Of a stretch of DNA of 64,000 bases, positions 34,677-45,933 are shown piece after piece (position 1 is the stretch's first letter; every line of letters begins with the position of its first letter). The stretch lies in the NCBI GenBank assembly GCA_037903475.1, contig JBAJFG010000389.1, forward strand, positions 434,001-498,000. Reading direction: 5' to 3'. The translations under genes were made by a program, and so were the position numbers. This stretch comes from Ancylostoma caninum. Lineage: Eukaryota > Nematoda > Chromadorea > Rhabditida > Ancylostomatidae. The notes under the pieces were generated by a model, which saw only the letters and a program-made list of their open reading frames with translations, was not told where the DNA came from and made no database searches.

Positions 34677-37139
34677 TCAGACTCCATTTCTTCTTCCTCG
34701 TGTAGTAAACGAAGGTATAGCTCCTGAATTTGAAGAAAAAAAATTGGAAAGGGTACAGTCCAGAATCGTTTCACCCACCATATTAGACAAATCAAAAGAC
34801 TCCTGTGAGACACGCCTTGGAGCAGTGGGACGAGAGTTCAGATGTTTTCCGGGTTCCACAACAAGAGCTCTCAATACGTCCGAAAGTGAGATGATTCCCT
34901 TCAATTAAAAAATTCTGTAGCGCTATAAAAGTCCTAGTATAAAATATTAAAAGTTGAAAGCTAACCTGTATGACATCGTTTTCGTCGACAACACAAACAC
35001 GGTGAACATTTTTATGAACTAGTACAGAGATAACTGAGTAAAAAGTTTCCGTATTTTTAACAGAAATTACGCGAGAACGTCGGTTCTAAAATTAAGAGAA
35101 TAACATGAAAAGAGCTGTTACGCGACATTTGCAAAAGAAAGTTCCACAGAATGTATTTCATCCGCATATTTTAATCAACCTATCACTAAATCGACTCATA
35201 TCTAAGGCAAGAAAGTATTTTAGTTGGTTTTAAGCAGAATGTCTCTTCATACTTTGCTGGATCAAAAATACTGTTCTGAAACGGAAAATTCATGGAATCT
35301 ACGGAGATGACACCGTAGGAATGCGGTGTCAAAACCGCATACCTACGGTGTTATCTTTGTAGATTGTAGGAATCAAAAAGGCCGCAGCCGTGTGAAAAAA
35401 GCAATCCAGTTAAGAAATACCTGACAGATGTGTTTGAACTCGAGCGCTTCTTTAACGGAAGCATGTAACCTGTAGCCCTCATTCTCCAAAGCGATTCCTA
35501 TCGCATCAAAACGAGAATATACATCCACAACCCTAAGTACACCAAAGAGCACTATGATACCAAAAATTTTGGATAAATTCTACTTACTTGTGAGTTTTGG
35601 GCTCCACCACAGGTACCCCGGATACACCGAGATTTAAAAGAATGTCAAGACACTCGATGAGTGGTGTGTCAGGAAATACCTCAACGAAAAAGGAAGTAAC
35701 AAAGAAAAAGAAAGAAATTCGAGAATAAACGACATACAAAACGAATGCCGGACCAAGTGCCAATGCAAAGCTCCTTGGGAGTATTGGTGAAATGCTCAGG
35801 ATGGAAGAGGGTTTGGCCCTAGCGTATGAAATTGCAATTTATTGGCTTTAATATGTACTGAGAAAGTAAGTTTGCTGCTGGACCTCGAACAAGACGCAAA
35901 CTTACGAAAGTCCAAATGAACTTCAAAATACGCTTATGCGTAAGCATCAAGACTGGGTTCCCTGTTGTGGGATCAAGAACAGGAAGGCGATGCACATGGT
36001 GAGCAGCCAACATGCGAACAGCATCCAAAAGACTAAAACAGTGGTTTAGTACAAAGCATAGAAGACTTGGAACACCATCACGAGAGCAAAGTCTAAAGTT
36101 CGACGCACTTGTCTTCAGCACTTATTGTCACCAGATTCCTCAATTTGCCAGCTTTGTGGACAAAATCTGAATCAATTGAATAGTACTTCAAAGAAAAAAA
36201 AAAAAACGTTACAATGGTATTCGTTCGGAACCTCGAAATCGTTTTATGGTTATAAGGCCAATATCCTCGACTTCTTCAGCCAAAGCACAGTCTTTTTCGC
36301 TAAAACACCAAGGATACCTTGAATTAAGAAAGTGAGTGGAAAGAACCTTACCGAAACATTTTGAAAATCGCACGGATGAAATCAGTGACAGACAAAATTC
36401 CAATAATGGCACCGTTTTGTTTCGAGTCGCTCAGAAGTACGTGACGAGACTCTATAAAAATTTGAGAAACATAGTAGTCATAAAGAGACCTACAAAATAC
36501 TAGTATCATTTCTCACCATTCTTTACTAAAGAAGTGAAAGCACGCCACATTAAAAGCTCCTGATCGAAAATTAGTATGCGTCCAGAAACAGGCATCGCTT
36601 CGTAGCATGAATTTGACAGAAGAAGACGGGCTAACAGATCACGATCAGGCACTGGTGTTTCCTAGGAATAGAAGAGAAATAAGTACACAAAACTCAATGG
36701 AACGCCAATATATGCTAACTTACAACGGCAGACATCTTTTCGAATTCCTGCCAAGAAGAATTAGGAGTCAACATCGCGGGACTAAAGTCATGAGACAGAT
36801 CAAAAAATAGACAAGAAAACCGTGAGTCAAAAATCAGAAATGAACAAAAAAACATAAAGACATTGCAAAATAGACCAAGTGCTGAGATCCAAAAAAAAAA
36901 ACTACACTTGTATGAGTACATACCCGGAGAAGTGACGTTGTAGACAGACGGAAGCCGAAAACTCTGTCCCTGAAAAGAAAGCGATGGCAATAGTTCTGTG
37001 ATTACACTCCGAATGGAGTATAGGTAAGCGCTTGGCTATCGCTCGGCGATAATGACTCTCATACATACCTTTCGACTTTAGGTGCGTCGTCGATGGCGTG
37101 GCTGTAACACTTCCCCAATCAATAAATATCAAATCGATG
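34677..37139 (-). CDS. AMP-activated protein kinase gamma subunit (four CBS repeats), 5' end missing
   Basis: Regulatory, nucleotide-binding subunit of AMPK. Minus-strand exons 5' to 3', all phase-consistent: 37139-37069, 36969-36924, 36781-36724, 36661-36517, 36451-36352, 36299-36232, 36166-36109, 36032-35906, 35773-35738, 35679-35588, 35532-35421, 35085-34966, 34898-34677 (stop 34677-34679); 417 residues. Four CBS repeats are visible: one around ILIFDQELLMWRAFTSLV with GILSVTDFIRAIF; one with LLDAVRMLAAHHVHRLPVLD and LTHKRILKFI; one with FPDTPLIECLDILL and VVDVYSRFDAI; one with VISVLVHKNVHRVCVVD and GIISLSDVLRALVV. The HRLPV and HRV basic positions belong to the nucleotide sites. The first listed exon has no start codon, so upstream exons exist, beyond or on the far side of the RTE insertion at 37440-39836. 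It belongs to the aakg family; the exact member is not assignable. Confidence 0.95.
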
Positions 37140-37439
37140 CTGTTAAAGCCACGGCAGTGCTATCCTCAGCCTAAGTAATCCAGAAAGCAATGGAAAGAAA
37201 ACTAGGATTTAACTCGAACAGTATCATAGAAGCTGACTTCGTAACGGATCGCTTGGCACTCCTAATGAAAACGTATGGAAGGATACTATGCTGATGTCGG
37301 AATTTAACAGTTTTATCCAATTCTCCAGAACGTTTTTTAAGCCGTGCATACGCCGAGGAATATTTGTAAAATGGTTCATATTTTTATATCTCACAATCAA
37401 CATGTTGTTACTACAACAAGATATGAGTAAAGGAGTTGA

Positions 37440-39836
37440 TCAGAGTCACATTACAAATAGGGTGTCGTAATATCAGCATCTCCCGCGACGGTTTACCGCC
37501 TCATAGGGGCGCGGGGGTGACATTGGGTGTCAGACTTCGATGCACAGCCCAGGTACATACTCCGGTAGGGTCTCCCAAGCTGAGAAGGGGTTCGACTTTT
37601 CCAGGCAACTGGAAACCTAGCTAAGAGTGAACCACTGTCAGGAGTCTCTACCGTCTTGGCAGTACCAGTCGCAAGGTGGCTTCCCTGATCCACTTATGTA
37701 GGTCGGCGACTACGTTGCTAACAGCTGAGCTCACCGCGGCAGGGCTGCTCAGTATGGGGAAAACTTCTACTTGCCTGTCCAGCACACTTTCTGCCTCAGT
37801 ACCCCGCACACCGCGCTTTGCCGTCTCAGACGTCGGACGGTGCGGCAACCGGTGGGAGGCGATCAAATCTCGGGTTGCGCAGGATGTCTTTGACTTCGGA
37901 CCAAGACGACACGAGCACGACACGCCATGGAGACTGTTTCATGCCCTTCACCTATAACGCCAGAACAGTCTCCACAGACGCCGATCTTGACGCTCTTCTC
38001 GAAGCTGCAGGGCGAATCAAATTCCATATAATCGCTATACAGAAGACCAAGAACAGGAAGAGCGACGTTCGACAGCTCCGCGATGGAACACTGGTCATCC
38101 GCGGAGAAAAGTTCTCTTCAAGAAATGTTGGAGGCGTTAGCTTTGTCGTGCACCCATCTGTCATCCATCTCGTCGACTCACACGAGATCCTCGTCTAGCA
38201 ATTCTCCGACTTAACCTGCCTCGTCACAAGTCCGTCAGTATCATCAACTGTTACTCACCAACGCTAGCAGCTGATGAGGCGGAGTTGGACAATTTCTACG
38301 AGAGGTTGGAGGAAGTCATCCACAACGAAAAGTCCTTCTACAAATTCGTGGTTGGGGACTTCAACGCCAAAATTGGGAAGGCTGAAGGAGACGAGTACAA
38401 GATAGCAAAGTTTGGATTAGGAGACCGGAACGAAAACGGTAGTCGTCTCGCTAGGCTTCTGTCTTCTGCACGCCTCTTCCATAAGAATTCCATTTTCGTG
38501 AAGGAGGAACAACGCCGGTGAACATGCGAATCACCCAACGGTACGACTCGTACAGAGATCGACCACATACTTACCAACTGAAGGTGGTGTCTATTTGATG
38601 TTTCAGTAGTACCATCATTCTGCTGTGGATCCGATCACCGTCTTCTCCGTGCAAAAATCCTATTCAGCTGCAAGATGGAAAAGAACATCTGCTACCGCGG
38701 AAGAAGAAAAGAAATCGTATATGACGATACCGCCCTTGCTGAGTCTCTTTCCGAACACAACTGGCATATCATGGAAGACCCCACCGAGGACTACGAGATG
38801 CTTCTAGAAAAACTAAGAATCTGTGCTGAACGCGCCCGAAAACCTCGAACAACAAACTTGGAATGCATTTCGAAGGCCACCAAGGAACTGCTCGTGAAAA
38901 GAAGGGCCTTGAGGCTTGATCCGAATGCATCCCACATTGAGCAGTTGATAGCCAACGCCAACTGCAGAAGAGCATTGCAGGAGGATCTGCAGAAGTTCAG
39001 GCGGAGGAAGGTTCTGGAAGCAGCAAATAGGAGAAGAAGTCTGAAGAAGTGTTGGAAGGACCTTCGCGATTATAATGTTCCGTTCACAGCCCTGAAGAAC
39101 GAAGATGGGATTGTCACGTTTTCTCATCACGAGATGGAATCAATCACGGAAACATTCTATGCGAACCTCTTCCGTTCTTCAACAGTAGTGTCGAGCCCAA
39201 ATATTCCCGCTGGAGACAGTCCACCTCCGATTCTTCCTTCGGGGGTTCGTGTTGAAGCATGAAACCCGGCACCGCGCCTAGACCGAACCGTATATCGGCT
39301 GGTCTATTGTGAGCAGGAGGCAATCATCTTCATTCATTCTCACACCACATTTCTCATCTTATCTTCAGGAGGAAAGAATTCGAAACCAGTGGAGAACCTC
39401 ACACACCGTTCTCCTTCACAAGAAGGGAGACAAAGAGGATCTTCGAAAATATCGTCCGATATGTTTGCTGAGCGTGGTTTATAAGCTTTTTACGATGATT
39501 GTTCTCACGCGCGTAAGCTCAACCCCAAGAACAGACTGGTTTTCACAAGGGATTCAGCTGCATGGACAACATCCAAACAGTTTTGAGGGTCATAGAGGTT
39601 GTCGGCCAGGAAGTAGATGCGTCATATGTGAGAACATTAGCCGACTGCTATACTGGATGCTCCACGACGATAGAGCTCTTTCAGCGCTCCCTAACCATTT
39701 CGATTGCGAAGGGGGTACAACAGGGCGATACTGTATCGCCGAAGCTGTTTACTGCCGCATTGCAATGGGCAATGAGGTCACTCGATTATTACTCACTCGA
39801 TTACTCACTCGATTATTCACTCGATAATAATTAATA
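37440..39836 (+). mobile_element. RTE-type non-LTR retrotransposon, broken and internally deleted
   Basis: Frames of one polyprotein follow each other with frameshifts. An AP-type endonuclease (37940-38521) has TYNARTV, the IIAIQKTK motif (usually ALQETK), [12 protein letters not shown] and [11 protein letters not shown] linker region is at 38675-39262. Reverse transcriptase parts (39360-39820) have VLLHKKGDKEDLRKYRPICL and KGVQQGDTVSPKLF. Between DNIQTVLRVIEV and VDASYVRTLA the block that carries RT motif A is missing, and nothing follows the MRSL segment, so motif C is absent. The copy ends in short ACTCGATT-like tandem units (39778-39830), the usual style of RTE 3' tails. No activity is possible. 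It lies directly upstream of the visible AMPK gamma exons, in opposite orientation. Confidence 0.92.
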
Positions 39837-40569
39837 ATATAATAATTCGTCTGCAATTCAGTCAGCTGATCAGTTGGTTTGGTCTAATTTTTACACTTTC
39901 CTCTGTAAGTTCTAATAAATGAAATGAGCATCGATGGCGGTGCTTTTTTCGCTGACACAAGAAGCACGCGCTGGAATCGTCGCCGTAGTGGCAAATCATG
40001 GTTCATTGTTAGTTTTCCATCATATTTGGTCCTAACTATCAGGAAAACTAACTAACTATCAAGAAAACCCAGAGTTTGTTGTCACGATGAGGATTTCAAC
40101 GCGAGCGGCGCGGTCGCGACGAGTGCTTTTCATGTTCCCGAAAAACGCATCGCCATGTACATATATGGCGTATATACATATATGATCCCTCCTATTTTGA
40201 TGCTTTATTACTGTCGATGAGTAGAATCTGCTACCACTCTGAAGCGAAAATCCTAGGTATTCATTTGAGTTTTGTAGTCGGAGCATTTGTTTATACACCA
40301 AATTTCTAGACGTTGAAATGAGGGAAAATGCCCTTTTTATGCACGGAAGGATATATGACAGGAAGCAAAAAAAAAGTTTAGGTTCCAAATAGAGATGCTT
40401 AGGCCTCGAATTCATGGCTACACCACGGAACCGAATAATGGTCAGCTTTCGAGTGGAGATGTCTAGGCCTTCAAATTCACTCAGACATGACATATTTTGG
40501 GCAATTGATAAGAGTATGAAAGTGGTCATTGACATTCACACAATAGGTAACGGCAGGCAAGTGTACTAA
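39837..40569. other. spacer between two retroelement relics
   Basis: A minus-strand frame of 158 codons (40059-40535) has no recognisable domain. It shares an IIRFRG-like reading with the region at 41620-41640, so both may be flanks of the same element as the 40570-41420 relic. Confidence 0.35.
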
Positions 40570-41420
40570 GCAGATTTCACTAGTCTTTTCACAAGCCTTC
40601 CCCATGAAGTCGTTAGAACAAATTTGACTAAGTCATAGTGCTATGCATGAAAGACTATGTACGTGAGAGTTAAGAGTGGTAAAGTAAACAATGCTAATGA
40701 TGACAGTGGTAGTGGTAACTACTACAGAAAGAAAGACATAATTTACATGATTGACTCGTTGCTAAGAACTAGTTATATTGATTATGCTGGTGTAATTTAT
40801 CAACAGGGAGTATTCCGCAAGGAGCATCATGTAGTCCGCAACTAGCAGATCTTACTCTAGCACTCATAGAATATGAGTTCCTCAACCGTGAACTAAGGAG
40901 CGAAGATAGAAGAGCACTTCATCTTTATAATGGTACTTATAGATACATAGATGATATCCTTCATGTTCCTGACAATGTAGGAATTTTCGAAAGTAGCCTG
41001 AAAGAAGTGTACCACCCCTCACTATGCACAGAGAAAACTAACGAAATTGTTGAAGAAACCAACTTTCTGGATCTCAGATTAACAATAGATGGTAATTCAG
41101 TTAACTATACTCTGTACAATAAAACGGATTACTATAATTTTAGAGTTATTAGGTGTCCTAATATTGCTTCCAACATTCCCAAACACATAGTTATAAATAC
41201 ATTTGTAGCCGAGGTAATAAGAACGAGTAGAACTTGCAATAAATTCGAAAATTCAGAAGTAGAATTGTAGATTTCTGCGCGATAAGTATTGAGAACGGAT
41301 GGATCTCATCAGCAATAGTGAGAACATTGTGTCATACCTTCGGAAATAGACCCACCATTATTAGAAAATATGGCTTCAAAAGTGTCGTACACTTCCCATC
41401 CATACAATAGGTAAGGCGCA
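40570..41420 (+). pseudogene. reverse transcriptase relic, not RTE (possibly Penelope-like)
   Basis: Reading with frame changes gives DFTSLFTSLPHEVV near 40570 (motif A-like), then MYVRVKSG...YIDYAGVIYQQ (40657-40806), then after a one-base shift SIPQGASCSPQLADL (40810-40854), YRYIDDIL (about 40950, the catalytic motif C) and TNFLDLRLTIDG (41058). It continues past YNKTDYYNFRVIRCPN to about 41270. The DxxSLFT and IPQGxxxSPxLADL style resembles Penelope-like and telomerase-related enzymes rather than RTE or LTR elements. Stops in the first part and the frameshift make it a pseudogene. A (CAT)n microsatellite follows at 41480-41505. Confidence 0.72.
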
Positions 41421-41477
41421 GATTAGCTACTCTAACGGCAACCGTGTAAACGCCCACAGGCGGGAAGCATCCAGATA

Positions 41478-41506
41478 CAAATCATCATCATCATCATCAT
41501 CATCAT
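41478..41506 (+). repeat. (ATC)n microsatellite
   Basis: Nine perfect ATC units follow the reverse transcriptase relic. Confidence 0.95.
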
Positions 41507-42017
41507 CTCTCAGTGATCCTTATCTTTTATGTCTGTAAACTTGTATTTTCCACCAGTCCTTTTTGGAAGTCTCCTTGGAAACTAATGATGAGGGGCGCCA
41601 ACGAGACCACACTTCCGGTCTAGTTCAAGCCCCGAAACCGGATTAGTGTGAAATTTGAATATTTGCCCTTGTCTAGATTCCTAATTCCCAGTCCATTACG
41701 CCCATGTATAGCTCTAGAACTGTCGTCGTAAAATTCAACAATGTCAGATATGACAATCAAACCATACAAGTTTTCAATGGCTAGACATAATGCGCACCTT
41801 CTCTTCACTTAAAAATGGTCTTGGCGCTGGACTAGACATTTCCAGGTGAAAAGGATGTGCAATGAACAATGAACAAAGAAATGAAAACAGAACAACATTT
41901 ACTTCATCAAAAAAATAAACACTCGAAAAGTAAACAACCAAAAAGTAAATATTCATGTCTTCAAGATAGAAATAATGCAGAATAAATCTTCACATCTTCA
42001 GAAGAGCTATAACGTAC

Positions 42018-42169
42018 AGGAAACTCCAAATTTACGCAGACAAGGGTCGGGAGCGCGGCGCGGCTCTCTTGGGCAGAGACATGGGGGCTCTGCATGCTGA
42101 GCGCCTGCGTCTCTGCCCAAGAGAGCCGCGCACCGTCGCGACCCTTGTCTGTGTACATTTGGAGTTTCC
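42018..42169. repeat. short fold-back element, ~60-base arms
   Basis: The left arm starts GGAAACTCCAAATTTACGCA and continues CAGACAAGGGTCG...GCGGCTCTCTTGGGCAGAGAC. The right arm is its reverse complement, ending at 42169 in GGAGTTTCC. The loop is about 28 bases (near 42081-42108). A related GC block lies at 26150-26335. Confidence 0.9.
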
Positions 42170-42713
42170 AGTAAATGATGCAAAGTGAACCTAAGAAAAT
42201 AAAATTTCAACTTTAACCGTCAAAAAAGTGACAATAACAAAGGGAACAAAACGTGAAGCACCACAGAACCGTGGAGAAGAAAGTCGTACATTAGAGGCAG
42301 TAAAAAAAACATAAGATCTTCAAAAGTGAGCATGAGCACATTATAAAAATACCTGCAAGTGCAAAATGAGGTGCATTTTGTGGGTGGTTAGGTGATTGAT
42401 TTCTCTGGCTCTTCATCTTCGTTCTCGTTCCTCCTCGGCCTTTTTTAGTTGACGTCTGTATACTTAACACTAAACAAATGTGATAAAGTTTCAAGCAGTG
42501 CATAGATAACGAGTATAAAGCCTAGGGCATGCTTCACAGCGACCCTCGCTGTGACCGTTCACCAGCAGAGGTTTACTCACAGTGGCTCCTATGCCGGGCA
42601 CCGTATTCCATGCAAACTGTGTGATAAGATTTGAGAACTTGTAACGTTTTGTTCTCATCATTTCCATTCATTTTCTTCACCGCGACTGTGTCGCTATCAA
42701 GTGGGCCATGGGC

Positions 42714-43104
42714 CTAACACTCACAGTGCGATCTGTGTGCAGTGGACAATTCCTTTTTCCGTCCGCGATCTCTCGATTTCATCTTCTTCATCGAACAGGC
42801 GACCCCGCCGACTTTCATCGTGTCGATCACAAAATCTAAAAGTTGTTTATACACCAAATTGTGGCAATTGTTGAATTAAAATGAATTCAACTCACCAACA
42901 ATAATCCTGTATGGCATTTCAATGAAGTCATTCACATGAGGCCTTTTACGAGCCGTGACGTAGATGCGACTCGGTTGATCATAGGCTCAAAATTGGAAAA
43001 GTAAAGTGAAAAAATACTAAGGAAAACGTTAAGTTTCTACCTTTTCGTGAAATGTCTTCCACAAATTTTTGAAAATCAGGTTCTTGATTTGCAAACAAGG
43101 AAAC
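42714..43104 (-). CDS. exons of an unrecognised gene
   Basis: Three minus-strand exons join in phase: 43104-43041 (VSLFANQEPDFQKFVEDIS), 42985-42896 (YDQPSRIYVTARKRPHVNDF) and 42835-42714. The 36-60 base introns have good GT and AG ends. In phase, exon 3 reads DFVIDTMKVGGVAC then a Lys/Arg-rich stretch to a stop at 42714. A second frame of exon 3 is also open and encodes an acidic run (RLFDEEDEIE) before a perfect GTGAGT donor near 42723, so the true frame of exon 3 is uncertain. Another minus-strand, Lys/Arg/Gln-rich stretch near 42360-42450 could be a further exon. I do not recognise the protein. It lies upstream of, and in the same orientation as, the AMPK gamma gene. Confidence 0.45.
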
Positions 43105-43255
43105 CTTCGGAAAACACAGTTGCATCATGTTACATGATGCAACTATGAGCTATGAGGCATACGAACACATTTTCGAAAATCAGTTTCTTGATTCGCAAAC
43201 AAGGAAACCTTCGAAAACCACAGTTGCATCATGTTACATGATGCAACTGTTGCGT
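43065..43255 (+). repeat. ~80-base tandem duplication with internal palindrome
   Basis: The block TTTGAAAATCAGGTTCTTGATT...GCAAACAAGGAAACCTTCGGAAAACACAGTTGC at 43068-43144 recurs at 43171-43249 with few changes. Each copy ends with the palindrome TTGCATCATGTTACATGATGCAA. The first copy overlaps the first exon of the unrecognised minus-strand gene. Confidence 0.85.
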
Positions 43256-44764
43256 TTGAAAACATACCGATGTGTCTTCATCATTTCACGAAACATGATG
43301 AAGACACGTTAAACAAAATGTAGATTTTCGAAAACGGAGGAAATTATTGACGTCTACGCGGTGTGTCGACCGTGTCAAACATGGGCGCGCGATTCCAATT
43401 TTTACCCAATAAAACCTAGAAGGACGCCCAACGCTGAAAAAAAGGCTATGAAGGACCAGGGATGTGGTCACCTGTATTTTTTACGCCTGCGCGGTGTTTC
43501 GACCGTGCAAAATTTCGCGCGTGACGTCACGCAATCTTGCGTACTTGCTAATAATGCCCTGCCGACAGGGCCAAAAACCTGACACAACCGAAAAAAAAAC
43601 GCCTGCAATGTTCCCATTCGCAATGAAATGGGTAGGAAAACTCACAAATGCTTTCGAAAAATGCTTAATTTCAGAACATTGCCCAGGGAAACAAGCTTTG
43701 CTTGAAAGTGACTAGTATTTCCGCTCCAAAGCAGGCGCATCTTGCGGGGTCATCCCATCGCTGGAGCAGCTGACCGGCCGGCCGACATCGTGTGGCAGCC
43801 GTAACTGCAGACGAAGTCACAGACACTATCTCTCAGCTGCCCAGCTACACGTAGAATGAATGGGCTGGAGCGTTGTACCTGGAAATGGTGGGGCGACCAT
43901 GCTCTGTGATTGGTCAGTTTAACCATCTGCTCGGTCGCAGTGTTCAGGAGCAGTGTCACGCCTTTTCCATGTACAGCCATTCATATTCGAAGGGAACATC
44001 TGCTTTGATTGTTACGATAGAAATCCAACCTGCACTCAGCTTTGCTGTTGATCTCACTGAGTTTTGAAACAAATTAGCTCTGATGGAAAATCTTGAATCA
44101 AGTTGATGATTCTATTTCGTTCTATGGAACTATGAAAAGTAGCACGGATACTCTAAAATTGAAACTTCATTTTATAATCATGTATAATCAATAGACATCG
44201 GAAGTGCTCTGTGAACGATCATTCAATAAAAAAACATGCAACTAATTATGTACAAATAAAAGCGGTCAATCAATATGTATTCAGATAACTGTTGCAATCT
44301 TAGATCTAATAATACCTTTCAAACATTACGAAGTAAAGGCATAGAAATAGAGATACGTTCCATTTTAAAGTGATCCATTGAGTGAAACACATAACCGCTG
44401 AGCCAGATAATACTGATGGAAAGGTGGCGCGGCTATCACATTCTCCTAGGATTTCTGTCCATTTCTCCAAATAATGTCCAACAAAAAGCCAGGACATTGG
44501 CTGAAGCCTAGCGGTTACATATTCAATAAATCCATCAACAACGTTTTCAAAACAATGAAAAAAATCCGAAAAAAAGCAAAAAAAATTTACGAGAGAATTT
44601 CCCGGATTGTTGTCATGGTCAAAATGTGCATATGGTTTTACATGACGCCCGCAACGACTTCTTCTGGGATTTCATCCATATCAATCCGGAAGAAACCTGT
44701 AAAATATAAAATTTCTTCTTTCAATTAGTTATTCATCTATGTATTCACTTACTCATCCATATAG
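43256..44764. other. intergenic, no gene seen
   Basis: Only short frames. Two segments (43350-43385 and 43480-43515) share a run like ACGCCTGCGCGGTGTTTCGACCGTG and may be small direct repeats. Confidence 0.35.
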
Positions 44765-45850
44765 AGTGCGTTTCATTAATATGTAGGCACCTCCAAAGTT
44801 GTAGGTATCGCAACATTGCGCCGATTTTTGGAACCTCCTGCCAAGTCTGTTGAATTCGGCATGTCTTAAAACCCCACGAGCTCAAAAGCCTGCTCCACGC
44901 TATCAAATCTTCTGTATCAGAACGATATCAGACCGTTCCATAAATATGTAGGCACTACCAATAAGCTTGAATTACTTGATATTATTCCTACCCCAGAGTA
45001 TAAAAACAAAGGTATGAGTAGTGGAACCTTATTAGCGTCATGGTGCGAGGCCCACGTCTTTCTCTTGAGGAGCAAGCAAGAACAGAAGCTCTTCACGCGG
45101 CTGGTTTTTCGAATCGTGCCATAGCCGAGAGCCTTCGGCATTCAGCCGGCTATATCAACCGATTTCTGAAGAATTCCTCCTCGTATGGTCAGAAGAAGTC
45201 TCCTGGACGCCCACAGTTGCTGTCGGGCTAGGATAGAAGGCGAATTACCATTTTTGAGCGGCGGAAGATGACGAATATACACTTTTCAACAAGACAGTGC
45301 AACAGTCCATGTGGCCTGCTCTTCAAAAAGTTGATTTAATCGGCACCAACGATTAATGGACTGGCCGGCCTGCAGCCCAGACATTAACCCCGTGGAGAAC
45401 CTGTGGGGAATACTGGTGCGGCGTGTATAGGTCAATGCTCGGCAGTAGAGCAGCGTCGCCGAGCCGGAAACCACCGTGAGAGGAGCATGAGACCCAACAG
45501 CGGGGAGCACTTCGGAAAACCTCGTAAATGGAATGCAAAGAAGAATTTTTGGAGTAATTTATAGCAAAGGAGGTCCCACAAGGTATTAAGTCATGTTTAT
45601 TTCAAATAAATGATGTTTTTTTGACTGCCTACATATTTATGGAACGGTCTGATATCGTCCTGATACCATGAAGCAGGCTATTGAGCTCATGATATGGAAA
45701 TTTCGGACAAGGGGTTTTGTGACATGCCTAATGCAATTGACTGGTGGGAGTTTCCAAAAACCGGGGCAATGCTGCGATACCTACGAATTTGGGGATGTCT
45801 ATATATTGCATATATATATATATTTATATTTACGAAACGCACTGTATTTA
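44765..45850. repeat. large palindromic element enclosing a Tc1-like copy
   Basis: The outer arms (about 44765-44925 and 45660-45850) are inverted repeats. GTGCGTTTCATTAATATGTAGG and GTAGGTATCGCAACATTGCG on the left match the reverse complement of the right arm, which ends in CGAAACGCACTG followed by TA. The inner Tc1-like element sits in the centre. Outer and inner ends share AATATGTAGGCA, so they may be related. Confidence 0.75.
44926..45650 (+). mobile_element. Tc1/Tc3-like transposon, internally deleted
   Basis: Terminal inverted repeats read TCAGACCGTTCCATAAATAT on the left and its reverse complement on the right, with TA at each end. Inside, MVRGPRLSLEEQARTEALH (from 45040) starts the Tc1-type DNA-binding domain. 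SNRAIAESL is the first helix-turn-helix, and SPGRPQLLSG is the GRPR-like linker. A stop follows at 45229-45231. The sequence then jumps to [27 protein letters not shown] (about 45285-45400), the end of the DDE catalytic region. The first part of the catalytic domain is deleted (length about 730 bases against about 1.3-1.6 kb for full elements), so it cannot transpose itself. Confidence 0.87.
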
Positions 45851-45933
45851 TCTTCTTATTATTTATTTATTTATATCTATCAAAAAGCGAAGGGTGCTTT
45901 CTCTGTAGTCTAAGTCCGAGTGGATTATATTGA

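Noticed and set aside
37555..37615. GGTTCGA-type tRNA B-box-like sequence
   Set aside because: No cloverleaf could be folded around it and it lies in the RTE 5' region.
40059..40535. 158-codon minus-strand frame
   Set aside because: No domain, no splice context, and located between two retroelement relics, so probably repeat-derived or chance.
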